From positions 1,188,350 through 1,252,349 of the forward strand of contig FN649738.1 in the NCBI GenBank assembly GCA_000310025.1: DNA of 64,000 bases. The letters run 5' to 3'. Shown here in pieces: positions 48,601 to 59,697 of the stretch; the first letter of the stretch is position 1; each line of letters begins with the position of its first letter. Source of the DNA: Ectocarpus siliculosus. Taxonomy: Eukaryota > Sar > Phaeophyceae > Ectocarpales > Ectocarpaceae. The notes below the pieces were generated by a model. It saw nothing but the letters and a program-made list of their open reading frames with translations. It was not told the origin of the DNA and ran no database searches. Position numbers and translations under genes: made by a program.

Positions 48601-51600
48601 TTGAGACCGCTAGGACCGACTGATCGACGAACAGACGTCAAGAGTCTCAGCAAGAATGTATGAATTCTTACCAATGTTGGCACCTGAGCTTTTGAAATGA
48701 CTCCATTTTATGGTTGTGGGTACCAAATATAGGCCCTCGCTCCCCGAGTCGCCGTGTCATGGAGCGAGCAAATCTGGAGGCCCCCTTTCGTTCTAGCGGT
48801 GTAGAATCTTTTCGCGAGTTCTTTCTTTCGATCACACGTAGCGGTGAAGATGTTGTCACCCTGTCGACGGGTTCATGGTCCACGTCCTCTAACTTCCTTC
48901 GTAAGCAGCAAGGCATTGAAATCTCTTCTGTGGGTATACAACAGGCGAAAGAAGTTATCGTGGCGGCCATCTTGCGTGTTGGGACTGCGCATCTCGGGGC
49001 TGTTCATCTCGTGTCACGTAAGCGGGTGAGACTCTCGTGTCACATGAGCGGGTGAGACTCTCGTGTCACATAAGCGGGTGAGACGGGCCGGTGGATCGGG
49101 AAGCCGAGGAGAGGCGCCACCGCCGTCCAATGCCCGGTGCTCTCCCAAACGGTCGGCGTCAAGAGTGCTTCAGTCCTTGGTTCGAAACCCCAAGCGGCCA
49201 GAAGGCCCCTTACCCTCCCGGCCTCCACATTCCAGAAGACGAAAACAAATTCTGCACTAGTCCCTCTCAATTGTACGCCCGCTGTTTCTTTGATTATGAC
49301 CGTTGTTCTTGGTGCAGGAGGTACGGGTTTGTGAAGGTGCGTCGCGGAGGCTCAGCCATCGTCCACGCGTTTGGTTTGCCGGGGCTGTCCTCGTAAATGT
49401 TTTCGGGAAAAATCAGTGAGTCGATGTCATGAATCGCTATTCCGGCCCGCTTGACACAAAAATACGACGCAACGAATGGCGCACCTTGTCCGTAACCGCA
49501 GCCCAGCTTCTAGACGGCCGCTGGACGATGGCATAAGGCTTTCCGCTAGCGTGGATGGCAGGAATGACCTGGCGCAGGGACGGAAAGGCACGGAGAAACG
49601 AAGGGCATAAAGCACACTATTAGTATCCATGCGACCCCAGCTTCACAAAACCTAAATCCACCACCGAGAGGCATGCCAATATCACAGGATGCAACATCAC
49701 AGGAAAATATTGAGAGGTCACGGCGACGGGAAGTTCGAGCGGTCTTTAGTTTAGGTGGGCGGAGAAGACATCACACCTGGAGCTGAAGAACGGCACGTGA
49801 TACATCCATCGGTGCAGCACCGAATTCTTCGACAGGGGACAACAGCCTAAAAACACCGGATCTGGCCCACAATGCAGAAAGCGAGGCTCCTCTCGCCTGT
49901 TTTGACGAAATATACTCCCCCTATCCCATCCAAAATCTATGGCTCCCCTGTGTATCTAGATCCCCCTTCCGTCTCGAATGGCTCATCCCTCTCTGTTATT
50001 TCCCGCCCGTGACTAGTCCCTTTTCCCTATCCCTCACCAGTCCAAGGCCAAGCCTTCCCGCGCCGATGTGCACGTGGAACGTCGTCAGGCGAGCCACCGC
50101 GGCATGCAGGGCAGCCTTCCTGAAGGCCGCCAAGGCCGACAGCTGACCTACGGGGAGCTGGGAACAGAGCGGACGGGGGTAGAGACGGCGAAAGACAAGA
50201 GGCCTTACCCTGGTCATTAATGTCGTCGTGTTCGTTGCTTCACACAAGGGCGCACCTCGACCCTTCTCGAGAACATCTAACCTCCACCAAGGATGCCCCG
50301 GGCTGCAGTCCCGCCGAAAGGGTTGCTCCCGACATTTGTTTCGTCGACTTGCATGAGCTTTCGCTTCTCATTTCATGACCACGGGCGAGAAATCAACAAT
50401 GATTGAGTCTACTTGATTTCCTTCGTCGTATCAATTCTGGGCGGGAAGTCACACCTTGGTACCTGTTTGACCCTCCAACCCGGGCAACACTGTATACGTA
50501 TGAGTTATCCACCATTTCCCCTGCGGTGCTCGCGAGAGAAAGAAATATAATATCATTGATGCTATAAATTCATTGCTAATCCATCCCAGACACTAACCTG
50601 TGGAGGAGATGAGTTTGATGTGTCAAACCAAGAACGTAATACAAAAAACTCAGCCAAACTTGTTGCGGCACACCTTCATCGAGCTCCGCTTGTTCCCGGT
50701 CAAAGACGTGGGGCCCATGGCCAGCGCGGTGATCTCTCCCTTAGCTCCGCGCGCCGCCCCCATGCGGTGCCGGCGGTAGTCCATACGGTACCGGCTCAAG
50801 GCGTCGAACATCTCCGCGTTGAAGATCTCAGCCGCGCTGCAACCAGCCGGCGACACACGATCGATCATGAGTCTAGGCGACATACGTGCATATCGCTCGA
50901 GGCTTGTTATTGTTGTTTCACTGCTGCTGCGGTTGCTACCGTTGGTGCTGTTGCTGACGTGGAGGTGGTGGTTCTTTCTCACCTGATACCAAGTCGGCAA
51001 TTCCGTAAATTCCATCATCACGCCAAGCCCAACAAGCACTGCCAGAAACTATATAGAACGGAAGCATTCGTTCTCAATTACAACTAGGGACGGCAGCCGC
51101 CTGCCTTCCCGGTCGTTCAGCAGACCAGCAAACGTCCACAACCCCCCGCGCGCGAGGGAGATATCATTAGCCTCGTTACAAGTGGTGGCGTGAGTCCCGC
51201 GAGAGGGTAGAGGGTGAGAAGGGGGGAAGGGGAGCGAAGGGGGAAGGGCAACGGGGGGAATACCAGTCCTCTCAGGATGCATCCAACCCAACCTATCTCT
51301 CGATACATCGCCATTTGCCGCTAGGGAGTTTCTGCAGATACGGAAACCGAGATCCTCAGTCGCCATCCCGCGATCGTCGTTACGAACGGAGAAACGGCCT
51401 GCGTCGTCACAGGCTGACACAAGTTACGACAGGGAGAGAGGCAGAGAAAGAACATCCACCATACATCAAAGGTCTTCCGTCGTTACGTACTGATGATGCA
51501 CGGAGGTCAGACAATAACTTTCAGTCACAGTGAAACCCCGATGGCAATACCGCCGAACATTCACGCAGTACACATATCGCATCAACACTCGGACAAGAAG

Positions 51601-52441
51601 TCCCAAACGCTGCGCAAGAACGTGAGATGTGATACACACATACCTAAGGCCGGGGACACCATGGTCACCGTCTACCTCGGGCACGAGCTCGTCCGGGACG
51701 ACGTGGTCGGCTGGAGCCTATGAAGGTAGCGCAAGTTGATGGGAGTGATGATGTGGTTGTTGTTGCTGTTGTTGTTGACAGTGGTGGTGATGGCAGAGGT
51801 ATCGATGGTGATAGCCGCTTCTGTCCGGACAATGATATACCGTAAGGTTGCGAGTCAGCGCACAGGGGCGCGAGCGATTTTCTAAGCGTAATTTCTCCAC
51901 AACCAGGAGGTTACCACTGTCGAAAAGGACGGTTTTGGAAATATCTTATCGAGAGCTTTTCCTGAGAAGTATCAGTTGGCGCTCGCACCTTCTGGCTGTG
52001 GAGAAATTACGCTGTGAAAATCGATCGCACCGCTGTGCGCTGACTCGCAACCTTACGGTAGTCATTTGAGATCTGCCGGGTCGTTGAGACCTATGCAAAT
52101 AGAGGGGTCAACAACCTCCTTTGTTTAGTACAATTACGGAATGCCAGTCCCAGATACACGTCGAAAAGCGAATCAAGCGAAGGAAATTCCACGAACAAGG
52201 TTAAAGGCGGTTTGGGCGAAATAGTCCAGTGGTTTGCGCAATGCCAACCGCTCGCCGGGTAGGTGTGCGAGCTTGCAGCTGGTGATCACGATCGTGCAGT
52301 TACCTCAGGATCCTCGCCCCTCGACCCCCTGCTGTCTCCCTTGCGGAACCTCCGGTAGCTCATCCGGTATGTTCGCACGGCCTCGTTATCGAGCTGCGAC
52401 AGCACCGCGGGGCCGATGTCTCTCGAAACCGCGTCGGACAT
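42672..52441 (-). CDS. Long-chain polyol dehydrogenase, candidate mannitol-1-phosphate dehydrogenase, with N-terminal extension
   Basis: Exons: 52304-52441 (ATG 52441), 51644-51717, 50674-50836, 50038-50142, 49458-49568, 48184-48398, 47868-48010, 47045-47202, 46189-46249, 45753-45868, 45287-45391, a missing exon, and 42672-42845 with the stop. Residues 1-125 are an extension with VRTYRMSYRRFRKG (22-35) and LSRYRMDYRRHRMG (84-97). The NAD-binding loop IGAGRLGLGL lies at 151-160. The catalytic signature of polyol-specific long-chain dehydrogenases, Lys-x4-Asn-x2-His, is present as K384, N389 and H392 (KILLVNGMH), split across an intron. ALYACENDHDAVHKLQ and VVSCMVDRICTE also fit the family. The substrate is inferred: brown algae make mannitol through mannitol-1-phosphate, and NADH-dependent reduction of fructose-6-phosphate is the likely reaction. 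Brown-algal enzymes with an N-terminal domain of unknown role are known. The 48184 and 47045 donors are weak. The last exon is assigned by composition only. Confidence 0.75.
49008..49085. repeat. Three-copy 26-bp tandem repeat
   Basis: Three head-to-tail copies of a 26-bp unit containing CTCGTGTCACATGAGCGGGT, differing at one or two positions, lie in an intron of the dehydrogenase gene. Confidence 0.9.
51840..52058. mobile_element. MITE with about 60-bp terminal inverted repeats and TA duplication
   Basis: The left end, starting CCGTAAGGTTGCGAGTCAGC, is matched by the reverse complement at the right end over about 60 bp with few mismatches. The 219-bp element is bounded by TA at 51838-51839 and 52059-52060. 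Only about 100 bp separate the arms and no transposase is encoded. The TA target fits the Tc1/mariner group, but that class is inferred from the duplication alone. It sits in the intron between the first two dehydrogenase exons. Confidence 0.85.
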
Positions 52442-53747
52442 GTTGTTCCGCTCGGTTCCAACTAGCTCCGTATTGTTTCGACGGTGTTGTCGCTGTTGTC
52501 TGGGGCACCACGGCGCGAACAACCTGTGCGCTCTTGGAAGCAGGCGTTTTGTACGGGCAAAAAAAATCTTTTTCAGTTTCTGTTCCTCCTGCTCTGAAAT
52601 TTCAGTATCAGGGAAAGGGGGTTGTGGCATGAGCTACAAACGATTCGTCTCTCCCACCCGCCCTTGCCTCGCCTTCTGGTGGTGGGCGTTTTTTGTTGAC
52701 CTGTACCTTGCATCCATTACGCTCTCTAGACTAGGGGTTGACGTATACACTATTCATGTGTTCATTTTGTGTCTTGAAAAATTTGGGGGCCTGGGTAAGG
52801 CTGGGGGTTGGAAATTCACTTTGGGTGTGAACTCCAGGGGACTTGAGCGGAGGGATTTGACTTGGGAGGGAGGGACGTTATATTCCGGTGCAATACGATA
52901 TCGACACGGTTGGGGCGTGCAACCTGTCGAGGTGACTTTTTACATTTTTGGCTGTGGGTGTTGGTCTATAGGCGCTTTTCGTGCACGGCTGATTTGCGGC
53001 TTTCGGGTCGATCTCAAGAAGCTCTACGCATGCCGTTGCGAAATACCAGTAGTCAAGGGACACCGATGTAGCACCCGTACAGCTATTGAGCATGGTACGC
53101 AGCAGCTTCAAACGAATCATGATCGACAACCGAAGAACCTGCAAGATATGCCATCAACTCCGTACGACAGCCCCTGGGGTTACAGTCGTTTGCACAAACA
53201 AGCTCAAGGAAGAGAGGCTACGTAAACGAGCAGTGCGGCTTGCGGGCAAGCCCTCACGGAGAGGAACGTAGACAGCAGCCCGTTTAGTTGTGCACGTCCG
53301 CCAACACAGCTGCAGGAAAATCATTTTGTTCTCGAGGACGCGTCATCCTGATAAAAAGTTCAAACGACACCTAAAAAACACTAAAGTAGTCTCACCAGGA
53401 TCTGACTAAAGTAGGGAGAGCAGCGACGAGAGCGGAGGCTCTCGCAGTTCAATATCCGCAGCAGCGACAGCGTGATCAGAGGCCGGACAGCAACCGAGAC
53501 ACGAGTTGTGATGGAAGATATGGAGATGAGGAGATGAGCCAGCACGAAGTTTGTCGGGGGGCTCACAGTTCGTATTCATTCCGTATGTCCCTTGTCGAGT
53601 GTTTTCGGAGAGCCCCCCCCACCAGCTCTCCCGGCTCTCGCTGCTCGCGCTCTCCCTCTCGCTTATTGTGTATCGCGCAGCCCGCGTTAGGTTAGTTGTG
53701 GTGGGCACGGAAGGTGTGCAGAGCTCGCAAGAGAGGGACGGAGAGGC
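52442..53747. other. Divergent intergenic region between dehydrogenase and PI synthase
   Basis: About 1.3 kb between two oppositely oriented start codons. It must contain both promoters or 5' untranslated exons. Open frames around 52416-53225 on plus lack codon bias and splice context. No motif was identified. Confidence 0.4.
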
Positions 53748-55856
53748 ATGGCGGGACCTTCCCCCTGGGCCGTTCTATTCTACTTTCCCAACCTCATAGG
53801 TGAGTACTCTTACTGGAATAGCAGCAGAGACAGAGAGCGAAGGAAACTATAATAGGTAACTCCTGTAACGCAGTTCTGAGCAGCAGTACCAGCAGAGTAC
53901 AGCATCCAATCCCGCTGCTGCTGCTGTCCTTGCAGCACTGGCGTGGTGTCAGCTTGCAGCACCAGGAAAGATACCGACAAGGTGGTGCAGTCATTCCGCC
54001 AGCACTTGCTGCTCAGCGTGAGGTAGGGTAACCAACTGCCGTGTCCTAAGTCCTAAGTGGTTGTGTGGTATGTGAAGATACACAACAGCAGTGTCATGTA
54101 AATAGTTGTTCCGCGTCTTTGGCGGTTGTCCGCCCCTCGCCCCCTCCGCTCTATTCTCTCTCCGACCCCGCACGCTGACTATTACTACAATATGTACGGC
54201 AGTGACTTGGCGTAGTTATTCGCCCACAAGACCTGTTGGCAGTTAGTTCTCTTGCCGTTCTTTTCTCTTGATGTTCGCGCGTGGTACCCAATCCCGTACT
54301 CCCTGAACTTCATGATTTGCCAAACCACAAGCAGTTAGGAACCGCCGTGTCTGACAGTCTGACAGTGTACGAAAGTCCGGCGTCCGACCGCCCACCTTCC
54401 GAACAACATGTACGGTAGACGCATTCGTTTGGAACGGGGGGTTCTCTACTGGTGCCAGGATTTGCGCATTGCTCCTTCCTTACGGCCTCCTTCTTGATCA
54501 GTCCTCTGAAAACCATTACTCGTGTTGACAATCTTGCCGCTGATTGGTTGCCTTGCTTACATGTCTCACGCAGGGTACGCCCGTATAATCGCTGTACTAG
54601 CGAGCTACTATCTCGCCGACACCAACTGGAAAGCCAGGTGAGAGAGGGACAGAGAGACAAAGACAGAAGAACAGAGGGAAACAGAGAGAGAGAGAGACAG
54701 ACAGAGAGAGAGAGAGGAAGACAGAGTCTAAAGGGAGAGGAAGACAGAGTCTAAACAGAGAGGTGAGGGACAGACAGAGACAACGAGACGGCGAGACAGA
54801 GATAGACAGACAAGTCCAGGGCGGAACTACCTGTGTCTTGCTTCAGGAAGAGTCGCAGAGTGACATTCCTTTGTCCCCAGCACTGGACTGCTACGTTCAT
54901 CTGCGACGTCGCTGCGTTCATCCCGCGGATGTAACACACGATTTGACCTCGGCACGAACAATTTCTCCGTTGCTGCTTCGAAGTACGCTGCGTGGTACAA
55001 TTTTTTTGACGTTCTGCCGCCGCGGAAGATAGCTTCCCGAGTGGAACATCGTTGGGAAGAAAAGTACTACGCTGTGCGACGTCCAACCGTACGGCTTCCC
55101 AAGTCGGATTGCACTTTCTACATACCAGCCGCGCCGTGTGGAAGGGGGTTTGTTCACTTGAAGTCACACGCAATGAAACAATCGACAGTGTAGGTGCAGG
55201 TTAGCCCGTCAAGGCCATCTGTATACAGCCCCTAAGTTGTGCTATCCCCCCCCCACCCCACGCTCTCCTTGCTTTTTCGTCTGTCGGCCCCCTCCCACTG
55301 CTTGTCTGTCTCTTGACGACGCTCCGCCTCCGATTGTCTCTGTTGCTTGGGCAGCTTTGTGTGCTACGTTCTTGCCTTCGTGGGAGATGCGGTGGATGGG
55401 GCCGTAGCTAGGTATTTCAACCAATGTGAGTCATGCGTTGAGGCACAGCTACGATTCCTTCGGCGACCGTATGTGACAGCAGGTTCACGACGACGATGGG
55501 CAGAGGTACTTTAGACCGCAGCAGGATATGCAGGTTTTCTCGCCGCATGTGAGCTGGCAGTGCCCGAGGTATACTTGCGCTATTTTTGTGTGTGTGCAGC
55601 AAATCACAACCGGGTGGAGGGTCGACCAGCATGAGTTAAATGCGAGCATTTTCTGCTTGAGTCAAACGCCAGCATTTTCTAAACACTCCGCTTCGGAGAC
55701 CGCTACTGTTGTAAGGCTGTTGTTGCCTATCTGGTGCCCGAGAGAACCCATGAAGGCGTTCGCATGAGCAGCCCGCCTTATGCACCCGACCGTTTAACAG
55801 GGTGTGGTTTTGTGTTGTCGTTTCTCCGTCTCTCTGTGTGTGTGTCTGTCTGTCTT

Positions 55857-55895
<39 letters not shown>

Positions 55896-57781
55896 GCCTG
55901 TCTGTCTGTCTGTCTCTATCTCTGTCTGTCTGTCTCTCTCTTTCTCCCTCTCTCTTTCTCTCTGTCTCTCTCTCTGTCTCTCTCGTTGTGTGTGTGTCTC
56001 GCTCACGCTGGTTCTCTCTGTCCAGCTTCCAAGTTTGGCGCCGTGTTGGACATGGTTACGGACCGCTGCTCCACGGCGGGCCTTCTGATGGTCCTGTCGA
56101 GGCTGTACGAAGGCGGAACGCCCGCCTTTTTGTTTCTGCTCCTCATGTTCATCGACCTGTTCAGCCACTGGATGCACGTCCAAAGGTACGTATGCATATG
56201 GACGCACGTATTTTGTTTGGGGGGGGGGGGGGGGGGGGGGGAACGGCCCTTTAAAAAGGGGGGTGGGGGGAAAAAATTCCCCCACCCCCCCCCCCGGACC
56301 CCAATTTTTTAAATTTTTTCCATTGGGGGAATTTTTTCAAAAAGGGGGAAAAAACCAAAAAAAAAAAAACCCCCCCCCCCCTTTTCCCAAAAAAACAAAA
56401 ACTGGGGGCTTTTTTCCGAAAAATTTTCCCCAAAAAAAAATAAAAACCCCCGGAACCTTTTTTGGGGCCCCCCCAAACAAATTTTTCAAACCCCCCCGGG
56501 GAAAATAAAAAGGCCCGTTNNNNNNNNNNNNNNNNNNNNNNNNNNNNNNNNNNNNNNNNNNNNNNNNNNNNNNNNNNNNNNNNNNNNNNNNNNNNNNNNN
56601 NNNNNNNNNNNNNNNNNNNTTTTTTTGGGGGGGTGGGGGGGGGGGGGGACGGCGTCTTTAACAGTGCGGTTGGGCGTAAATATTGCGCCGACGCTCACCC
56701 ATGGACCCGATTTGTTGACATTCGTTCAGTTGGGCGATTTTGTCGATAAGGGGCGTATGACCAGATGACGAGTAGCCCACCCGCCCACTTTCACCAACAA
56801 TCCAAACGCTGGGGTCTTTTCTCGGAAACATTTGCCCGACAATGAGTCAGACCGCCCGTGACCGTTTCGTGCGTCCTCCGCAACCAACTTTCGCAGCACC
56901 GCCGGGCGACATCACAAGGCCGCGGACACTCTCGCCGACCGCAACGTCATCACCCGCCTGTTCTACGGCTGCTACCCGTTCTTCGCCTTCTGCTGCGTCG
57001 GCACGGAGCTCTTCTACGTCGCGCTGTACCTGCTGGTCTTCGTCCCGGAGGCGTCGCTTGCGCTAGGGGGCGGCGGGGCGGCAGTATCCTTGCACGCGGT
57101 GAGCTGTTGTTGCTGTGGTCACCGCTGCTGCTGCTGCTGCTGCTGCTACGTTGCTAGTTGGGCTAGCGCCAAGGCCTGAGTGTCCGCGTTTTACACGATT
57201 TTCTTGCTCTACGATGGGTGATTTTTTTACCAGTATACGTGGTGGACTAGGCGGTGGTGCCGGGAATATATGGGTCTTGTCCCGTTATTTTTGTGTGTTC
57301 CGGGAGTTGGGCTTTTTTTTTTTCTGCTGCTGTTTTGTCGCGCACTGCTGTAGTACGTGGGGATACTCGCGCTTCCCGCTCGTTGCTTTCAGCGTCAGCC
57401 GCCCTTGCCACCCCCCGCCCGCAGCAGGGGTAGTCGTGCTAATTTGGTCTCACGGCCGTGCTTGGCTGCCTACTCGAGCATCCCTACTCACCTCGGATGC
57501 GAGGTCAGCGGTAAGCGGTCTAACGACTGCTGACGATGGCATGCTCGGCTATGAGTCCCCCCCTCAAGGAGCATGTGAATCCCTGATCGTCCTCCATGCT
57601 GATTCCGCCCGAATGTTCCTCCCGCTCTTGACGGATTTCCCGGCAGGTGTGCTACTACGTGTTCCTGCCGGCGTGCGTTTGCAAGCAGGCGGTCAACGTG
57701 GCGCAGCTGTGCGCGGCGTCGTTGTCGCTTGCGTCGGCGGAGTCGGAAGCCGCGGACGGTGTCGCATCGAAACAGAAGTAA
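53748..57781 (+). CDS. PIS: Phosphatidylinositol synthase (CDP-diacylglycerol-inositol 3-phosphatidyltransferase), 227 aa
   Basis: Six exons: 53748-53799, 54574-54637, 55355-55425, 56026-56185, 56897-57098 and 57647-57781. All split codons are resolved, and every donor is GTGAG or GTACG type. The enzyme makes phosphatidylinositol from CDP-diacylglycerol and myo-inositol at the ER. The CDP-alcohol phosphotransferase motif D-x2-DG-x2-AR-x8-G-x3-D-x3-D is complete: D50, D53, G54, A57, R58, G67, D71 and D75. It is split over exons 3 and 4. The following [16 protein letters not shown] is characteristic of PI synthases, as are [12 protein letters not shown] and [20 protein letters not shown]. Several hydrophobic segments ([40 protein letters not shown]) are membrane helices. 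The length matches yeast and human enzymes (about 210-220). The C-terminus ends in SKQK. The assembly gap lies inside intron 4, so the coding sequence is whole. Confidence 0.93.
54638..54812. repeat. AGAC/GA-rich tract starting at a PI synthase splice donor
   Basis: The intron after exon 2 begins GTGAGAGAGGGACAGAGAGA and continues as an imperfect AGAC/GAGA tract for about 170 bp, including a 25-bp segment that occurs twice (GACAGAGTCTAAA). Confidence 0.9.
55832..55995. repeat. TCTG/TC microsatellite just before a PI synthase acceptor
   Basis: A (TCTG)n block followed by TCTC blocks runs to about 30 bp upstream of the acceptor at 56025. It may act as an extended pyrimidine tract. Long open frames across it are artefacts of the repeat. 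Confidence 0.95.
56218..56645. other. Assembly gap (100 N, 56520-56619) with low-quality flanks
   Basis: From 56218 the sequence turns into long homopolymer blocks of G, A, C and T unlike any other part of the window. These are followed by exactly 100 N and a short T/G block. This pattern is typical of unreliable read ends placed next to a scaffold gap. Nothing here should be interpreted as biology. Confidence 0.95.
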
Positions 57782-59697
57782 CGGTCTTAAGAAGTGGTGT
57801 GATAGAGGTTATGTTGATGGTGTTTTATTTTTCTCGTGCCGTAGTGCTTGTCTTTTGCCTTTTTGCTGGGAAAGGGTGAAGGCAGAGCGAGGTCGTAGAT
57901 CGTGATCGTGCTTGTTGATGGTTGCTAGCGAGGTTTGTGCCTACCGGTTAGATCTTTGCAAAATTAATATATCTCAGTTTTTTCTCGTTCCATTGTTCGT
58001 TGGTTCTTCGTGGCCCCTCCCGCCTGCTTGGGCCGGAAGAAACAAGTGTCGAAAACTCAAGTTGAGGGGCCCCGAGGAAAATCGATGTCCCCAAGCCCCC
58101 TCCCCCCCCCTCCAGGGAACACGATACTTGCTTGTAACTAACGGGCGAGCGGGATGGTATCGGTGAAAGTTGATCGGTATTGCTGCGTATGTATGTGTGG
58201 GATTGGGCGGCGGTGCTCCTCGAACTCAGTAGCGCCTTGCTTGGCTAGAGGCCGCGGCACTGGTTGGGTGGCCCCGGTTCCTTTGTGGGATGATTTCCGA
58301 TGCAGATTAGGTACGTGTACAATTGAATACGGCATCGATGAAACAAGCGGCTAAACGAACAGGAGTAGAGATATTGCAAACACGGGGCACGTTGGATACC
58401 GGCGAGCAATTGATGGGGGAACTGAGAACAAGGGGGGGACGGCTGAGTATTAGCCGTCGGTAAGCGAGGCCCAATCGGAATTATGCTTTGCTCAAAGATA
58501 GAGGGGTGTCTTCTTTCCCCCACACGGTAGGCGAACTACCCTGTGAGCTTTCAACTGCTGCTGAAGTGGCGTGGTTGTGCCTTTCAATAAGTAGCGGTGA
58601 GAGCTTGTATTGCTGCGTGGTACTGCCCTTGAAAACGGGCAGCGTCTTGATGCTCCTGGCCGCTGTAGATAGTCGCAGGTGTCTCTTTGTTCTGCTCCCC
58701 AGAATGTTTGTTAGGTCACAGCGGTTTGTCGTGCCCCAGTAGGCTGGATTTTTTCGAGCTTGTGCAAGAGGCTCTGACAAACGGGGTTACCCCGGTAAAT
58801 TGTGTGGTTCACGGTAGTCGCAACAGGGAAGCTGAATGCCTGCGGCGTATCTTCGATTGACTCGGTTGTCTTTCCAGGGACGCGGGGTATTATTAAGTAC
58901 GTTGTGTGCGTCTCCTAAATAATACAGTCAAAACACGCTGTAGTCACGATTGGTAGATGGCGCTCTGTCTTGTCCACAGTATGAAGCTGTCGCTCTGTCG
59001 TACCAGCGCTGTGTTTGGTGTCCTCTTGTCCCCTCGGTGTAGTCACACCTCGGCGTACGGTTGCCTCGGGCGCGTCCAGCTATATTGATCCAATTTTCCA
59101 CACAAGATAACACCCCAACTATGCATACGATACCACCTGACCCCCAGGACACCACACCCACATGAAAATATTTTTACGGGTCTACAGGAGCCCATGATAA
59201 ATATGATGCCCCTCGCAGACAAATAATTGGGTCCTTGAAGACACCACACACCCGGAGGATAGATAGCAACGCGGCAACTTGAATGCCGAACATGTTATCA
59301 CCGGGGGGTGTTATCTTGAGTGTGAAAATCGGAGCAAACTGGCTCCATCAATGCAGAAAATAAATCTTGGTGCAGCCTATTAAAATACTGCTGGGTTCAT
59401 AGCATCCTCCTGGCGTGCGTGGCGCCTGCAGGTCTTTCAGCAATCCTAACAGAGACGGCCCACTCGAGAAAATGCTCACGGGGACGCGTTCAAGCCTCGA
59501 TGATGCTGGTGAGTTTTTTTTTTTTTTTTTCGTCTGCGCGCTGTCTCACATCAAATACCCCGCGTACCGGATCTCTTCCTCCTCGTCGCTCGCCCCCCGC
59601 TGGTTCATCCGCGTTCGAATCCAACACAAATACACAAATACACCCACACCAGGACGACCAACATCGGAACCTCTTCATAGGCCACAGAAGGATAAAC
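57782..59697. other. Intergenic stretch between PI synthase and PPDK
   Basis: Contains the PI synthase 3' end and the PPDK promoter. A T run at 59514-59530 is notable. No exon, RNA gene or repeat family is recognised. Confidence 0.4.

Noticed and set aside
49170-49205. GGTTCGAAAC word resembling a tRNA B box
   Set aside because: No matching A box, acceptor stem or anticodon arm could be folded at tRNA spacing.
51643-51723. GC3-rich plus-strand frame ending in a stop
   Set aside because: The opposite strand carries a phase-matched dehydrogenase exon (51644-51717) with good splice sites; the plus frame is its shadow.
55734-56312. Long open frames with repeated Cys-Leu-Ser-Val
   Set aside because: They are translations of the TCTG microsatellite running into low-quality sequence.
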